Below, piece by piece: positions 52,327 to 61,134 of a DNA stretch of 64,000 nucleotides. Origin of the DNA: Clostridia bacterium (lineage in GTDB: Bacteria; Bacillota; Clostridia; Oscillospirales; CAG-272); the NCBI GenBank assembly GCA_017467105.1, contig JAFTSU010000014.1, forward strand, positions 49,815-113,814, given 5' to 3'. Below the pieces are notes generated by a model. That model was not told the DNA's origin. It saw only the letters and a list, made by a program, of their open reading frames with translations, and searched no databases. The number at the start of each line of letters is the position of its first letter. Positions within the stretch are counted from its first letter, which is position 1. The position numbers and the translations under genes were made by a program.

Positions 52327-53892
52327 TCAAGCGTTAGTATTTTTCTTCTCCATATGCTTAATGAAGAATACAGCGCCAACGAAGAGTGCAATTGCTATCA
52401 CCCACATAATGATACAGCAAAGAACGCTGCCGAGGGATGCGCAAAGACCTGCGAAAACGTATGATACAGCAGCTATTCCCGCGATAAGAGATGCGTAAGG
52501 AAGCTGTGTATTAACGTGCTCTACGTGGTTGCACTCAGCACCTGCGGAGGCGAGTATGGTAGTATCGGATATGGGTGATACGTGGTCGCCAAATACCGCG
52601 CCGCCAAGGGTTGCGGAAACCGTAAGTATAGTGAGGGTTGAAACAGCCTCCGGACCGCCAAGCAGAGTGACTGCGATAGGTACAAGCACGCCGAAGGTTC
52701 CCCAGGACGTACCGGTTGCAAAGGCGATAGCTCCCGCAAGAATAAAGAATATAGCAGGGAAGAGCCAGGTTGGGAATCCGCCACCTGCAAGATTTTCCGC
52801 TACGAACGACTGAGCGTCAAGATAACCGCCCTTTGCGCCCATAATGCCGGAAATGCTCCACGCAAACGTGAGTATCAGTATAGCGGGTACCATTGCCTTG
52901 AAGCCCTCGGTAAAGCTGCCTGTAACGTCCTTGAAGCTAAGGACTCTTGATATCATGTAATATACTGCTATAATGATCAGAGCAACCGTTGAGCCGATAG
53001 CCAGAGACATTCCTGCATCACAGTTCGAGAAGGCCTCGATAATGTTCGCGGACTGAAGCTCCGTGCCGATACATTCGTCAGTCCAGTTGTAGTAAAATCC
53101 CGTGTAGAGCATACCGCCGATGCAGCATACGATCAGAACGATAACGGGTATGATAAGATGACGGACCTTACCGTTGGGGTTGGACTTGATCTCGTCGCCC
53201 TTCTCGTCATTTTCAGCGACCCCTACATGAACGTCGCCGGTCTCCTCCGCGATGAGATCGTCCTTCTTCATTTTGCCGAAATCGAATTTGAAGTAGCAGA
53301 GAGCGAATACCATCGCGATGGTAAGAAGCGCGTAAATGTTGAAGGGAATTGTGCTGATGAAGATCATCAGACCGTCGCCCTCAAGCTGACCTGCAACAGC
53401 GGCCGCCCAGCTTGAAATGGGTGCAATAATACACACGGGTGCGGCTGTAGCGTCGATTACGTACGCCAGCTTAGCTCTGGAGATCTTGAACTTATCAGTA
53501 ACGGGACGCATAACCGAGCCAACCGTCAGACAGTTGAAGTAATCGTCCACGAAGATAAGACAGCCAAGACCTGCGGTAGCTGCCAGAGCACCGCTCTTGG
53601 ATTTGATTTTCTGACCTGCCCAGTCGCCGTAAGCCTTAGCTCCTCCGGACTTCTGCATCAGAACTACGAGTATACCGAGAACTACGAGGAAGACGAGTAT
53701 TGGAGTATTGCCACCAACCTGTTTGCTCATAACCTCATAGAGAGTGAACATCGCCTCAAGCGGATTGCCGCCTGCGTACATCATAGCGCCAACGAATATA
53801 CCGAGGAATAACGAAACGTAAACCTGTTTCGTCACCAGGGCAAGCACTATAGCGATAACTGCGGGCAAGAAAGCCCATAATGTACCTTCCAT
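52327..53892 (-). CDS. NhaC-family transporter, probable lysine transporter
   Basis: 521 residues with about twelve membrane segments. The NhaC-type signatures LIFVDDYFNCLTVGSVMRP near residue 110 and HVSPISDTTILAS near the C-terminal third are present. NhaC proteins are Na+/H+ or substrate/cation antiporters. The start is the ATG at 53892 behind GGAGATCAAA. The gene lies behind a lysine riboswitch and terminator, which points to lysine as substrate; lysine-riboswitch-controlled NhaC-type carriers have been proposed as lysine transporters (LysW). The sequence alone would suggest only an antiporter. Confidence 0.88.
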   Translation of the reverse strand: MEGTLWAFLPAVIAIVLALVTKQVYVSLFLGIFVGAMMYAGGNPLEAMFTLYEVMSKQVGGNTPILVFLVVLGILVVLMQKSGGAKAYGDWAGQKIKSKSGALAATAGLGCLIFVDDYFNCLTVGSVMRPVTDKFKISRAKLAYVIDATAAPVCIIAPISSWAAAVAGQLEGDGLMIFISTIPFNIYALLTIAMVFALCYFKFDFGKMKKDDLIAEETGDVHVGVAENDEKGDEIKSNPNGKVRHLIIPVIVLIVCCIGGMLYTGFYYNWTDECIGTELQSANIIEAFSNCDAGMSLAIGSTVALIIIAVYYMISRVLSFKDVTGSFTEGFKAMVPAILILTFAWSISGIMGAKGGYLDAQSFVAENLAGGGFPTWLFPAIFFILAGAIAFATGTSWGTFGVLVPIAVTLLGGPEAVSTLTILTVSATLGGAVFGDHVSPISDTTILASAGAECNHVEHVNTQLPYASLIAGIAAVSYVFAGLCASLGSVLCCIIMWVIAIALFVGAVFFIKHMEKKNTNA

Positions 53893-53924
53893 TTTGATCT
53901 CCTTTTGTTTTGTTATTTGCAAAC

Positions 53925-53954
53925 AAAAAATCACGGTACTATCAAATACCGTGA
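53925..53954 (-). terminator. Terminator of the lysine riboswitch
   Basis: On the minus strand TCACGGTA-8 bases-TACCGTGA is followed by six T, between aptamer and ribosome site. Confidence 0.92.
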
Positions 53955-53960
53955 CCGAGG

Positions 53961-54133
53961 TCATAATATCCAATAGCGCACCACCGCACAAGCGGTGACA
54001 GTCGCGCCGATATTATCGTCGCGCCCGAGCGATAGGGCAGGGAGTCCCACACACTCTCGGCGAGCAGCCCCTTTACCGCGCAGACCGCTTGTCCCCGTCC
54101 GCGTTTATCTTGACTCTCGCGCCTCTATTATGA
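53961..54133 (-). ncRNA. Lysine riboswitch (L box)
   Basis: On the minus strand the aptamer opens with TCATAATA and closes with TATTATGA (first stem). It shows the lysine-class blocks GAGGCGCGAGAGTCAAGATA, GGGGCTGCTCGCCGAG, and GACTGTCACCGCTTGTGCGG followed by TGGTGCGCTATTGG. Length 173 nt is normal. The terminator directly downstream indicates that lysine shuts off the transporter gene. Confidence 0.92.
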
Positions 54134-54149
54134 TTTTATTTGCGATAGT

Positions 54150-54178
54150 AGTATAACATATACTTCTCTGTTTGTCAA
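54150..54178 (-). promoter_or_regulatory. Promoter of the lysine riboswitch-transporter unit
   Basis: On the minus strand TTGACA, a 17-base spacer and TATACT. Confidence 0.9.
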
Positions 54179-54297
54179 TATTTTTTATCATTTTATATAA
54201 AATACAGAGAGAAAAATACCGCTTTTTCGTCAAAAACGATTCAAGAAGCAACAGTTTTTTAAATGATTCGAGAAACGGAAATTTTTCGAAAATCCTC

Positions 54298-54327
54298 TTG
54301 ACAAACTAAATTCATCTGTGATACAAT
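54298..54327 (+). promoter_or_regulatory. Promoter of the RNase III/DUF2130 operon
   Basis: TTGACA, an 18-base spacer and TACAAT, 275 bases before the first start codon. Confidence 0.78.
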
Positions 54328-54329
54328 TT

Positions 54330-54601
54330 AACCGAAAGGCAAGGATCCCATTTTTAAACTGCTGATTATGATATCTCTTATTTTACTCTCACTCTCTCGG
54401 GAGCGTTTGTAAAATACCGGAAATTATTTTTAATAGTTTTTTTGTGGGCCGATTGCAAGCTTTCACTGTATGGGTGAGCTATAGCTATCGGTTTTTTTGC
54501 CTTTATGCTGAGCATGGAGGTATTTTTTATGAGCGAGTAGAAAAAATTGAAGTATTCTTTCACATCTGACAAAACAAAAAACTATTGAAAGGAAAGCTTA
54601 A
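54330..54601 (+). ncRNA. Long structured leader of the RNase III/DUF2130 operon
   Basis: Between promoter and gene lie a hairpin closed by ATTTTAC/GTAAAAT (54380-54415), a terminator (54449-54498), and a minimal frame ATG AGC GAG TAG at 54529-54540 with GGAGG 8 bases upstream. The element is not a riboswitch class I can name; it could be an attenuator or a target of the encoded RNase III. Confidence 0.5.
54449..54498 (+). terminator. Terminator in the RNase III operon leader
   Basis: CCGAT...ATCGG with inner AGCTttCAC/GTGagCT is followed by seven T. It precedes the gene, so read-through is needed. Confidence 0.75.
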
Positions 54602-55765
54602 ATGAAATTTACTGATTCTGTAATAGCAGAAATAGAGGAAAAGATCGGTTACGTCTTTTCAGAAAAAAACAGGCTTATTCAGGCATTTGTCAGACGCTCG
54701 TACGTTAACGAAAACGGCGGAGTGTGTAACGAGGAGCTCGAGTTTCTTGGTGACAACGCACTGTCGTATGCGGCGGCAAGACTGTTATCCGACAGAACAA
54801 CTATCGGATTATCTTATGGGGAGAGGTTATTCAGCGGCAAAAGCGACTGTGTATTTGCCCATAGGCGTAACAGCTTATGGATCAAGTTCGAGGAAAGCGA
54901 GCGAGAATTAAGCGAGCAGAAAACAGGCTTGGTCAGACGCGAAACCTTAGCTGCGGCTATTGATAGGCTTGACGTTGCAAAATATCTGGAAATGTCACGC
55001 GGAGACGTTGAAGGCGAAGTTGATAAAGAGGAGAAAGTGAAGGAGGATCTCTTTGAGGCTATTGTTGGCGCTGTTGCATACGATTCGGATTGGAACGGTG
55101 ATCAGATTTTTAATACAGTCAAAAAAATGCTCCGTCCGGATGAGCTTTTGGACAGCGATTTCGGCTCTTATCGTGACTATGAAAAAGAGCTGCGAGCCGC
55201 GGTTAAAAATTTCAAGGCACAAGGCGTTAATATGAAGCTTTCAATAAGAGATTGTAATGATAGAAATTGCTATCCGGAGCATTCTTGCATATGCAGTATT
55301 GAATCACTAAAAATAAGCCACTCAGCTATGAGACGGGCAAACAGTAAAAAAGCGGCAAGAAACCGTGCCGCAAAGGTGGTTCTTGAGTACATTGCTAAAA
55401 TGGAAAGAATTGAGGAAGACATTCTGTCAACGGTTGGTGAGCCTGAGCTCGAAAAAGCAATAAATCAGGTTCAGGAGCTATGGCAAAAGGGGATTATTGA
55501 AATGCCTGTGTATACCTACATGCAGGTGAAGGATGACAGTAAAACAAATAACGAAGCAGTTGAGGAGGCGTTCAACATTAAGCTTCGGGACGATTGCTGG
55601 ATGGTTACACTTTGCATCGATGGATTCGGTTCGTTGACTATGTATGGAAAAAGTAAAAAAGACTGCAAAAAGCATGCGTCCTACGCATTCTTGAAATCAA
55701 TCGTTTTCGGCAAAGAGTATCTCACGCCAAATATCAAAGGTAATACTGCCGGTGCTAAAAAGTAA
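54602..55765 (+). CDS. Ribonuclease III-family protein with two dsRNA-binding domains
   Basis: 387 residues. The N-terminal RNase III domain (about 1-170) has the signature [12 protein letters not shown] near residue 43 and the second metal-binding block [14 protein letters not shown] near residue 148, so catalysis should be intact. Two regions with dsRBD-type ends follow: [20 protein letters not shown] near residue 255 and [20 protein letters not shown] near residue 350. Normal bacterial RNase III (about 230 residues) has one. The first dsRBD has a Cys-rich insert ([15 protein letters not shown]). Its end overlaps the upstream part of the DUF2130 frame, forming an operon. It is probably a second, specialised RNase III. 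Confidence 0.85.
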   Translation: MKFTDSVIAEIEEKIGYVFSEKNRLIQAFVRRSYVNENGGVCNEELEFLGDNALSYAAARLLSDRTTIGLSYGERLFSGKSDCVFAHRRNSLWIKFEESERELSEQKTGLVRRETLAAAIDRLDVAKYLEMSRGDVEGEVDKEEKVKEDLFEAIVGAVAYDSDWNGDQIFNTVKKMLRPDELLDSDFGSYRDYEKELRAAVKNFKAQGVNMKLSIRDCNDRNCYPEHSCICSIESLKISHSAMRRANSKKAARNRAAKVVLEYIAKMERIEEDILSTVGEPELEKAINQVQELWQKGIIEMPVYTYMQVKDDSKTNNEAVEEAFNIKLRDDCWMVTLCIDGFGSLTMYGKSKKDCKKHASYAFLKSIVFGKEYLTPNIKGNTAGAKK

Positions 55766-55784
55766 AAACAGGAGGATGATTAGA

Positions 55785-57065
55785 ATGAACGAGATTAAGT
55801 GCCCAAAGTGCGGCGAAATATTTGCAATAGATGAGTCAGGCTACAGAGAGCTTGTAAAGGAAGTTAAGGACCGTGAATTCGATAAAGAGCTTAAGGTGAG
55901 GGAGGAGCTTCTTCGCCGTGAGTCCGAGGTAGAGCTTGAGAAGCTTCGCGCAGAGCTGCGTGAGCTCAAGACCGAGTCAGAGGCTAAGCTTCGCGAGGCA
56001 AACACAGATAGCGAGAATAAGCTGAAGCTCGCGCTTATCGATAAAGATAACAGCGCACGCGAGATGCTCATAGTCAAGGAGAGGGAAATTGAGAATCTTA
56101 AGTCGAGGCTGGAGCTTGAAAGCGAAAAGGCGAAGAGTGAGCTTGTCAGAGAGCTGTCAGAAAAGGACAAGACCATAAGTGAGCTTGAAGCAAAGGCGAA
56201 AACAAAAGAGCTTGAGGCAAAGCTTTCCGAGGACAAACTGATAGCAGAGCACGAGCTTGCTCTTAAGGAAAAGGACGAGCAGATAGCCTATTATAAGGAT
56301 TTCAAGGCGCGTCAGTCTACCAAAATGGTCGGCGAATCATTAGAGCAGCATTGTGAGATAGAGTTTAACCGTCTGCGCGCGACAGGCTTTATGAACGCAT
56401 ACTTCGAGAAGGACAACGACGCCAAAACCGGCAGTAAGGGTGACTACATATTCCGTGAAAGCTCCGATGACGGCTGCGAGTTTATCTCCATTATGTTCGA
56501 GATGAAAAACGAGTCTGACACAACTGCCACCAAGAAAAAGAACGAGGATTTTCTAAAGGAGCTTGATAAGGACCGTAAAGAGAAGGACTGCGAGTATGCG
56601 GTTTTGGTTTCTCTTCTCGAGCCGGACAACGAATTATTTAACACGGGTATAGTGGATATGTCGTATAAGTATGAAAAAATGTACGTTATTCGTCCACAGT
56701 TCTTCATTCCGATCATCACTCTTCTTCGCAACGCCGCCATGAAGTCGCTTGATTACAGACGCGAGCTTGAGGTTGTAAAAAGTCAGAATATTGATGTTGC
56801 AAACTTCGAGAGCGATCTTGTGGATTTCCAGGACAAATTCTCACGCAATTATAACCTCGCCAGCAAGAAATTTAAGGATGCGATCGAGGAGATCGATAAA
56901 ACCATCAAGCTTCTTGAGAAGATCAAGGATAATCTGACGGGCTCCGAAAATAATCTTCGACTCGCTAATGACAAGGCGCAGGATCTCTCTATCAAAAAGC
57001 TGACGAAAAACAATCCGACTATGCGGCAGAAGTTTGCTGAGCTTGCGGAAAGAAACGAAAAATAA
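55785..57065 (+). CDS. DUF2130 (PD-(D/E)XK nuclease-like) coiled-coil protein
   Basis: 426 residues. A short zinc-ribbon-like start ([13 protein letters not shown]) is followed by a long charged coiled coil (about residues 25-170) and the DUF2130 domain (about 180-350: [33 protein letters not shown]). The Asp of GDYIF and the E-x-K of FEMKN fit a PD-(D/E)XK nuclease core. A C-terminal helical region ends the protein. The start at 55785 is chosen for CAGGAGGATGATTAG upstream. It directly follows the RNase III-like gene and shares its promoter. The cellular role of DUF2130 is unknown. Confidence 0.88.
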   Translation: MNEIKCPKCGEIFAIDESGYRELVKEVKDREFDKELKVREELLRRESEVELEKLRAELRELKTESEAKLREANTDSENKLKLALIDKDNSAREMLIVKEREIENLKSRLELESEKAKSELVRELSEKDKTISELEAKAKTKELEAKLSEDKLIAEHELALKEKDEQIAYYKDFKARQSTKMVGESLEQHCEIEFNRLRATGFMNAYFEKDNDAKTGSKGDYIFRESSDDGCEFISIMFEMKNESDTTATKKKNEDFLKELDKDRKEKDCEYAVLVSLLEPDNELFNTGIVDMSYKYEKMYVIRPQFFIPIITLLRNAAMKSLDYRRELEVVKSQNIDVANFESDLVDFQDKFSRNYNLASKKFKDAIEEIDKTIKLLEKIKDNLTGSENNLRLANDKAQDLSIKKLTKNNPTMRQKFAELAERNEK

Positions 57066-57118
57066 TACCTAAATTTTTTCTGCCTCTCTTAAATTTGTCA
57101 ATTGAAAGCGAACAAAAA

Positions 57119-57150
57119 GGGCACCTGCCGCGGCAGGTGCCTTATTTTTA
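57119..57150 (+). terminator. Terminator of the RNase III/DUF2130 operon
   Basis: GGCACCTGCC-GGCAGGTGCC hairpin followed by TTATTTTTA. Confidence 0.9.
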
Positions 57151-57176
57151 TAAAATGCAGGAAAATGTCGGTAAAG

Positions 57177-57212
57177 CGACCCCGTGTCGAGTTTTTCGCG
57201 GTTACGCTCTCG
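57177..57212. repeat. Hairpin related to the one after the MATE gene
   Basis: GCGACCCCGTGTCGAGTTTTTCGCGGTTACGC parallels GCGACCCGTGTAGAGAATTTTTCACGGACCGC at 12886-12917 (written here in two related short forms of 32 bases each only by position: shared GCGACCC, CGTGT, GAG, TTTTTC, CGG). Confidence 0.55.
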
Positions 57213-57236
57213 AAATCGCACAAGATTTCTTGATTT

Positions 57237-58556
57237 TCAGGCGTTCTTTATAACGAACCTATAGAAATCCACCGCAGGTGACAGAGAGGATACGCACATA
57301 TTCTCATCAACACCGTGTATGCTGTCCAGCTGAGATCTGTCTATCATAAACGGGGCAAACCTAATACAGTTATCGGATAGATCACCCATAAACCTCGAGT
57401 CGCTTGCCGCATTCATTATATACGGCACTGCAGTAACACTAGGGAATATTTCTTCTATTCCTCTTTCCATAAGCTTAAAGCCATCTCCACTGTAGTCTGT
57501 CAGAGGAGAGTCTACGCCGTGGCGTATGATCTCCGTTTTTATATCATACTTTTCGGCTAAAGTCCTTATTTCTCTAATGCTGTCCTCGCCGCCCTGATGG
57601 TGAGAGTATCTCATATTACCTACGACGTAAGCCTCTTCCGGTAGAACGTTCGCGCCACGAGAGCCGCCCGCCATAGTAAAGGCAATAGTGGTTTTCAGCA
57701 TTGCCGCCGCAGAGGATGAGAAGCTTGGCATGAATTTTTTTAACAGGGGAGAGAGAAGTCCGGTGTTCGTAAGCAACAGACGCATCACGCCCTTCATACC
57801 TTTTCCTATTCTCTTGTACGTTTCGCGTACAGTAGGGGAGAAGCGCGCCTCAAATAGCCTGCCTCTGTCAATCTCAGCCATAAATTTACCAAGTCTGACA
57901 AGTGGCGTATCCTTTCCGGGAGTTGACGCGTGACCGCCTCTTGATCCCGCTATGAATTTCAAGTCACAGATACCCTTCTCACCTACGCCGATCATAGCGT
58001 AATAACCCTTCGCGCCGTCGACCGGCTCATCAACTATCATGCCGCCCTCATCAAGTATCAGACTAAATCGAACACCCCGACCTTTTAAGGTGTCGGCAAT
58101 TGCTTTTGCACCGGAGCCGTCCGTCTCTTCGGTGCAGCTTGACAGAAAATAAGTGTCACGGGTGGGGGTATAACCCTCGGAAAGCAGCTCATCCATAGCC
58201 TTCAGCATACAGAAAAGACCTCCCTTGGTATCCAGAACTCCTCGTCCCCAAATACGACCCTCGCTTATATTTGAGGCAAATGGAGGATGGCTCCAATCAC
58301 CGCTCGCTTCCACTACGTCATGGTGATTCATCAGCATTATCGGAGCACCGTCGCCGCTTCCGCGAATTTTTATCAGCAGACTTCCGTCAAAGTCCTCGAC
58401 CTCACCGATCGCGAAAACGTTCGGAAACGTCTCTTGCATAAGACTATGAAACGAGTAAAATTTTTTTCTGTCACAAGATCCCTTCAAAGATACCGTTTCC
58501 ACGCTTATCATTCTGCCGAGCAGCTCTGCGTATACCTCATTTCTTTCTCTTTTCAT
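57237..58556 (-). CDS. M20-family metallopeptidase
   Basis: 439 residues with the M20 dinuclear zinc site: MNHHDVVEA near residue 77 (ligand His and Asp), GRGVLDTKGGL (bridging Asp), SSCTEETDGSGA near residue 139 (general base Glu and ligand Glu), and LILDEGGMI. The dimerisation insert follows (SRGGHASTPGKDTPL). It resembles the carboxypeptidase/PM20D1 branch rather than aminotripeptidases. It hydrolyses peptides or N-acyl amino acids; the substrate cannot be assigned. The start follows a GGTTATAAA context with a weak ribosome site. Confidence 0.92.
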   Translation of the reverse strand: MKRERNEVYAELLGRMISVETVSLKGSCDRKKFYSFHSLMQETFPNVFAIGEVEDFDGSLLIKIRGSGDGAPIMLMNHHDVVEASGDWSHPPFASNISEGRIWGRGVLDTKGGLFCMLKAMDELLSEGYTPTRDTYFLSSCTEETDGSGAKAIADTLKGRGVRFSLILDEGGMIVDEPVDGAKGYYAMIGVGEKGICDLKFIAGSRGGHASTPGKDTPLVRLGKFMAEIDRGRLFEARFSPTVRETYKRIGKGMKGVMRLLLTNTGLLSPLLKKFMPSFSSSAAAMLKTTIAFTMAGGSRGANVLPEEAYVVGNMRYSHHQGGEDSIREIRTLAEKYDIKTEIIRHGVDSPLTDYSGDGFKLMERGIEEIFPSVTAVPYIMNAASDSRFMGDLSDNCIRFAPFMIDRSQLDSIHGVDENMCVSSLSPAVDFYRFVIKNA

Positions 58557-58572
58557 TTTATAACCTTCGCAT

Positions 58573-59718
58573 TTAATTGATCTTCAACTCTTCAAAGCTG
58601 TTTACTCTCAAAACATCATCTTTTCCAACCACCGTGTAATGCTTTTTGTCAATGTTAAGCTTGCATTCAGAAAGATTTTTTACGGTCAGAGCAGGGTAAT
58701 TTTCCGGTCTGTCACAAATATATCTGAAGCCGCGTATGGTGACGTTTTTCATTCTGCTCTCCAAGGAGATTGCTGTGTCACAGTTACCTTTTGCGCCGTT
58801 AAAGTCCGGCAAACAATCGGTAATAGGGCGGCACGTAAAGCCGTCAAAGCTTATATCGCTGATCTCGCCCACACCGTCCGGCTTATCCTCCTCCTTGAAT
58901 AGCGGAGTCTTGCAGTATCTTGCTCCGTCTGCGTTAATTGCATAGCACCTGAAGCCGCAGCTTATGTTCTTGAAGCTTATACGCCTGATGGGCGCTGTGA
59001 TGCTCAAAAGTCTAACTATAGTATAGCAATTTTCGGCGTAGATATTCTCAAAGGATATATCCTCTATCGCATCTCTTTGAATATCCAGATTTTCCACTCT
59101 CTCTACCGAGTCGTCAGCATTCAGCGCGATCATATCGTCATTGGTTTGTCCCGCCGTGAGAGCTCTGATATTTTTGACACGCCCCCGCCTTACTCCGCCT
59201 CCGAAGTGCAGACCGTCCTGGTTTACCCCGAAATTATCGCTGACGAAATCTATATCCTCAATAATGAAATTCTCTATTTTGCTCATACGGATATAATAGG
59301 TCACGGAGTTCGACACGACCATTCCGGAAAGCTTAAGCCCACTGACGCCTACAAGGTTTATAACAGCACCGGAATATCCGTTCTTATCAAACAGATCGGG
59401 CTTCTTATGCGCGGGATCCGTGTTGCAGCCGTCCCATATTCCGCCCTCAATAGTTATATTCTCGTTTCCAAATAGAGGATCGCTGTTAGATAGGAGAAAC
59501 TCGCCTCTTGCGCGACGCTTTTTGCTCTTCATTACTATTCTCGCGCACTTGTCCGCGATAATATGCATATTGGACCCGACCGTCAGAGTGCTGTAAACGT
59601 GATATTCACCGGCAGGTATTAGTACCGTATCGTCACCGCTTTGCAGCGCCGCCTGTATAGCCGCAAAATCATCAGCTTTACCGTCACCCAAAGCACCGTA
59701 ATCTTTAACCGAAACCAT
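58573..59718 (-). CDS. Right-handed beta-helix protein, GH28/pectate-lyase-like
   Basis: About 381 residues. The N-terminus VKDYGALGDGKADDFAAIQA is the classical start of GH28 and pectate-lyase superfamily helices, followed by repeated coils (NITIEGGIWDG, LKLSGMVVSNSVTYYIRMS). Possible catalytic positions are NQDGLHFGG near residue 165 and NDDMIALNADD near residue 193, like the N-x-D and DD of polygalacturonases, although the GHG motif is not obvious. No signal peptide, so it would work on oligosaccharides in the cytosol. The ATG at 59718 is preferred over a TTG four codons earlier because the Shine-Dalgarno spacing is better. Confidence 0.82.
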   Translation of the reverse strand: MVSVKDYGALGDGKADDFAAIQAALQSGDDTVLIPAGEYHVYSTLTVGSNMHIIADKCARIVMKSKKRRARGEFLLSNSDPLFGNENITIEGGIWDGCNTDPAHKKPDLFDKNGYSGAVINLVGVSGLKLSGMVVSNSVTYYIRMSKIENFIIEDIDFVSDNFGVNQDGLHFGGGVRRGRVKNIRALTAGQTNDDMIALNADDSVERVENLDIQRDAIEDISFENIYAENCYTIVRLLSITAPIRRISFKNISCGFRCYAINADGARYCKTPLFKEEDKPDGVGEISDISFDGFTCRPITDCLPDFNGAKGNCDTAISLESRMKNVTIRGFRYICDRPENYPALTVKNLSECKLNIDKKHYTVVGKDDVLRVNSFEELKIN

Positions 59719-59759
59719 ATCCTTAACCAATCCTTTTTATCGATTGTACTGTACGGCTA

Positions 59760-59788
59760 ATTATACCACAGCAGTGTCAAAAATTCAA
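59760..59788 (-). promoter_or_regulatory. Promoter of the beta-helix gene
   Basis: On the minus strand TTGAAT, a 17-base spacer and TATAAT. Confidence 0.7.
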
Positions 59789-59868
59789 TACTTATGCTAA
59801 AATAATAATGGTACATCACGCGCTTTTTCAGGTAGAGCCGGAAGTTTTCATATGAGAGTGATAGCTGA

Positions 59869-59897
59869 TTGACAAAACGGCAACGTTATGCTATACT
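59869..59897 (+). promoter_or_regulatory. Promoter of the cysteine synthase gene
   Basis: TTGACA, a 17-base spacer and TATACT. Confidence 0.88.
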
Positions 59898-59950
59898 AGA
59901 GCGGTATAGATGCTTTTTCACAATTGGCGGTATACAGATAAAGGAGCATT

Positions 59951-60880
59951 ATGATCTACGATAATATTCTGGATGCCCTGGGGAATACACCCTTGTTGCG
60001 TCTTAAGCGCTTGGTATCGGAGGACGATGCCGAGATACTTGTAAAATTCGAGGGACTCAACGTTGGCGGTTCCATCAAGACCCGTACGGCGTTTAATATG
60101 ATAAATGATGCGGAGAAGCGCGGGCTCATCAATTCCGACACGGTAATTGTTGAGCCAACCAGCGGCAATCAGGGCATAGGTCTTGCTCTTGTAGGCGCGG
60201 TAAAGGGCTATCGTGTCAGAATAATTATGCCCGACTCGGTCAGCGAGGAGAGACGCAAGATGATCCGCCATTACGGAGCGGAGGTCGTTCTGGTCCATGA
60301 CGAAGGAAATATCGGGGAATGTATCGAGAGGTGCGTTGCTCTGGCTGAAAAATTCAGAAAAGAGGATCCGCATGTTTTCGTGCCTCAGCAGTTTGAGAAT
60401 CCCGCAAATCCGGAGGTGCAGAGAGAGCATACGGCAAGAGAGATTCTGGAGCAAGCGAATAGAGAGATACACGGCTTTTGCTCCGGTATCGGCACGGGCG
60501 GCACTATAACAGGAATAGGTCAGACGCTGAAGGCTGCTAATCCGGATATGGTCATATGGGCGGCAGAGCCGGAGAATGCGGCTATTCTTTCGGGCGGCTC
60601 TATCGGTACACATCTTCAGATGGGTATAGGTGACGGACTCATCCCCGCCATACTTGACTGTGATATATACGACGAAGTCTGTATTATAACCGACGATGAG
60701 GCTATCGCTACCGCCAAGGCATTGGCGACAGAGGAGGGAATTGCCTGCGGAATAAGCAGCGGTACCAACGTTGCCGCGGCTATCAAGCTGGCGAAACGAC
60801 TCGGCAAGGGAAAAACAGTCGTCACCGTCCTTCCGGATACGGCGGAACGGTATTATTCGACTCCGCTCTTTGACGATTAG
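59951..60880 (+). CDS. cysK: Cysteine synthase (O-acetylserine sulfhydrylase)
   Basis: 309 residues of the PLP fold type II family. It makes cysteine from O-acetylserine and sulfide. The N-terminus ILDALGNTPLLRL, the PLP lysine in GGSIKTRTAFNMI (near residue 43), the substrate loop VEPTSGNQGIGLA, the phosphate loop GIGTGGTITG and the C-terminal VLPDTAERYYSTPLF are diagnostic. The lysine motif usually reads SVKDR and the loop TSGNTG; here SIKTR and TSGNQG, so a related beta-substitution activity cannot be excluded. AAGGAGC precedes the ATG. Single-gene unit. Confidence 0.92.
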   Translation: MIYDNILDALGNTPLLRLKRLVSEDDAEILVKFEGLNVGGSIKTRTAFNMINDAEKRGLINSDTVIVEPTSGNQGIGLALVGAVKGYRVRIIMPDSVSEERRKMIRHYGAEVVLVHDEGNIGECIERCVALAEKFRKEDPHVFVPQQFENPANPEVQREHTAREILEQANREIHGFCSGIGTGGTITGIGQTLKAANPDMVIWAAEPENAAILSGGSIGTHLQMGIGDGLIPAILDCDIYDEVCIITDDEAIATAKALATEEGIACGISSGTNVAAAIKLAKRLGKGKTVVTVLPDTAERYYSTPLFDD

Positions 60881-61044
60881 ACCAACCCGGGAGCATGAAA
60901 TATCACCTCTTCGGCATCTTGCTTTGACCTGACTATGAGCAGCCGTTTCAGATGGGTGTTCAAGAGAGATGGTCTTTTAAAAAGAGAGCCAATTATTATA
61001 AGCTCGTGGAGAAAAGCTACCTTATCGAGCCTTGATATTATAGG

Positions 61045-61095
61045 AAAAGCGGCAGAAGGCTTTGGATAATATCCTTAGCCTTCTGCCGCTTTTAT
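61045..61095. terminator. Bidirectional terminator between cysK and the convergent gene
   Basis: AAAGCGGCAGAAGGCT...AGCCTTCTGCCGCTTT, a 16-bp perfect stem with T runs on both strands. Bases 60881-61044 hold no recognisable gene. Confidence 0.9.
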
Positions 61096-61134
61096 TTCAA
61101 ACAGATCGGTGCGAAAACAAATAACGAGACAATA

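Noticed and set aside
52327-53892. Na+/H+ antiporter role for the NhaC-family protein
   Set aside because: The clear lysine riboswitch and its terminator upstream make an amino-acid carrier more likely; antiport of Na+ cannot be excluded.
59719-59730. TTG start for the beta-helix protein
   Set aside because: The AAGGA site would be only one base from it; the ATG four codons later has better spacing.
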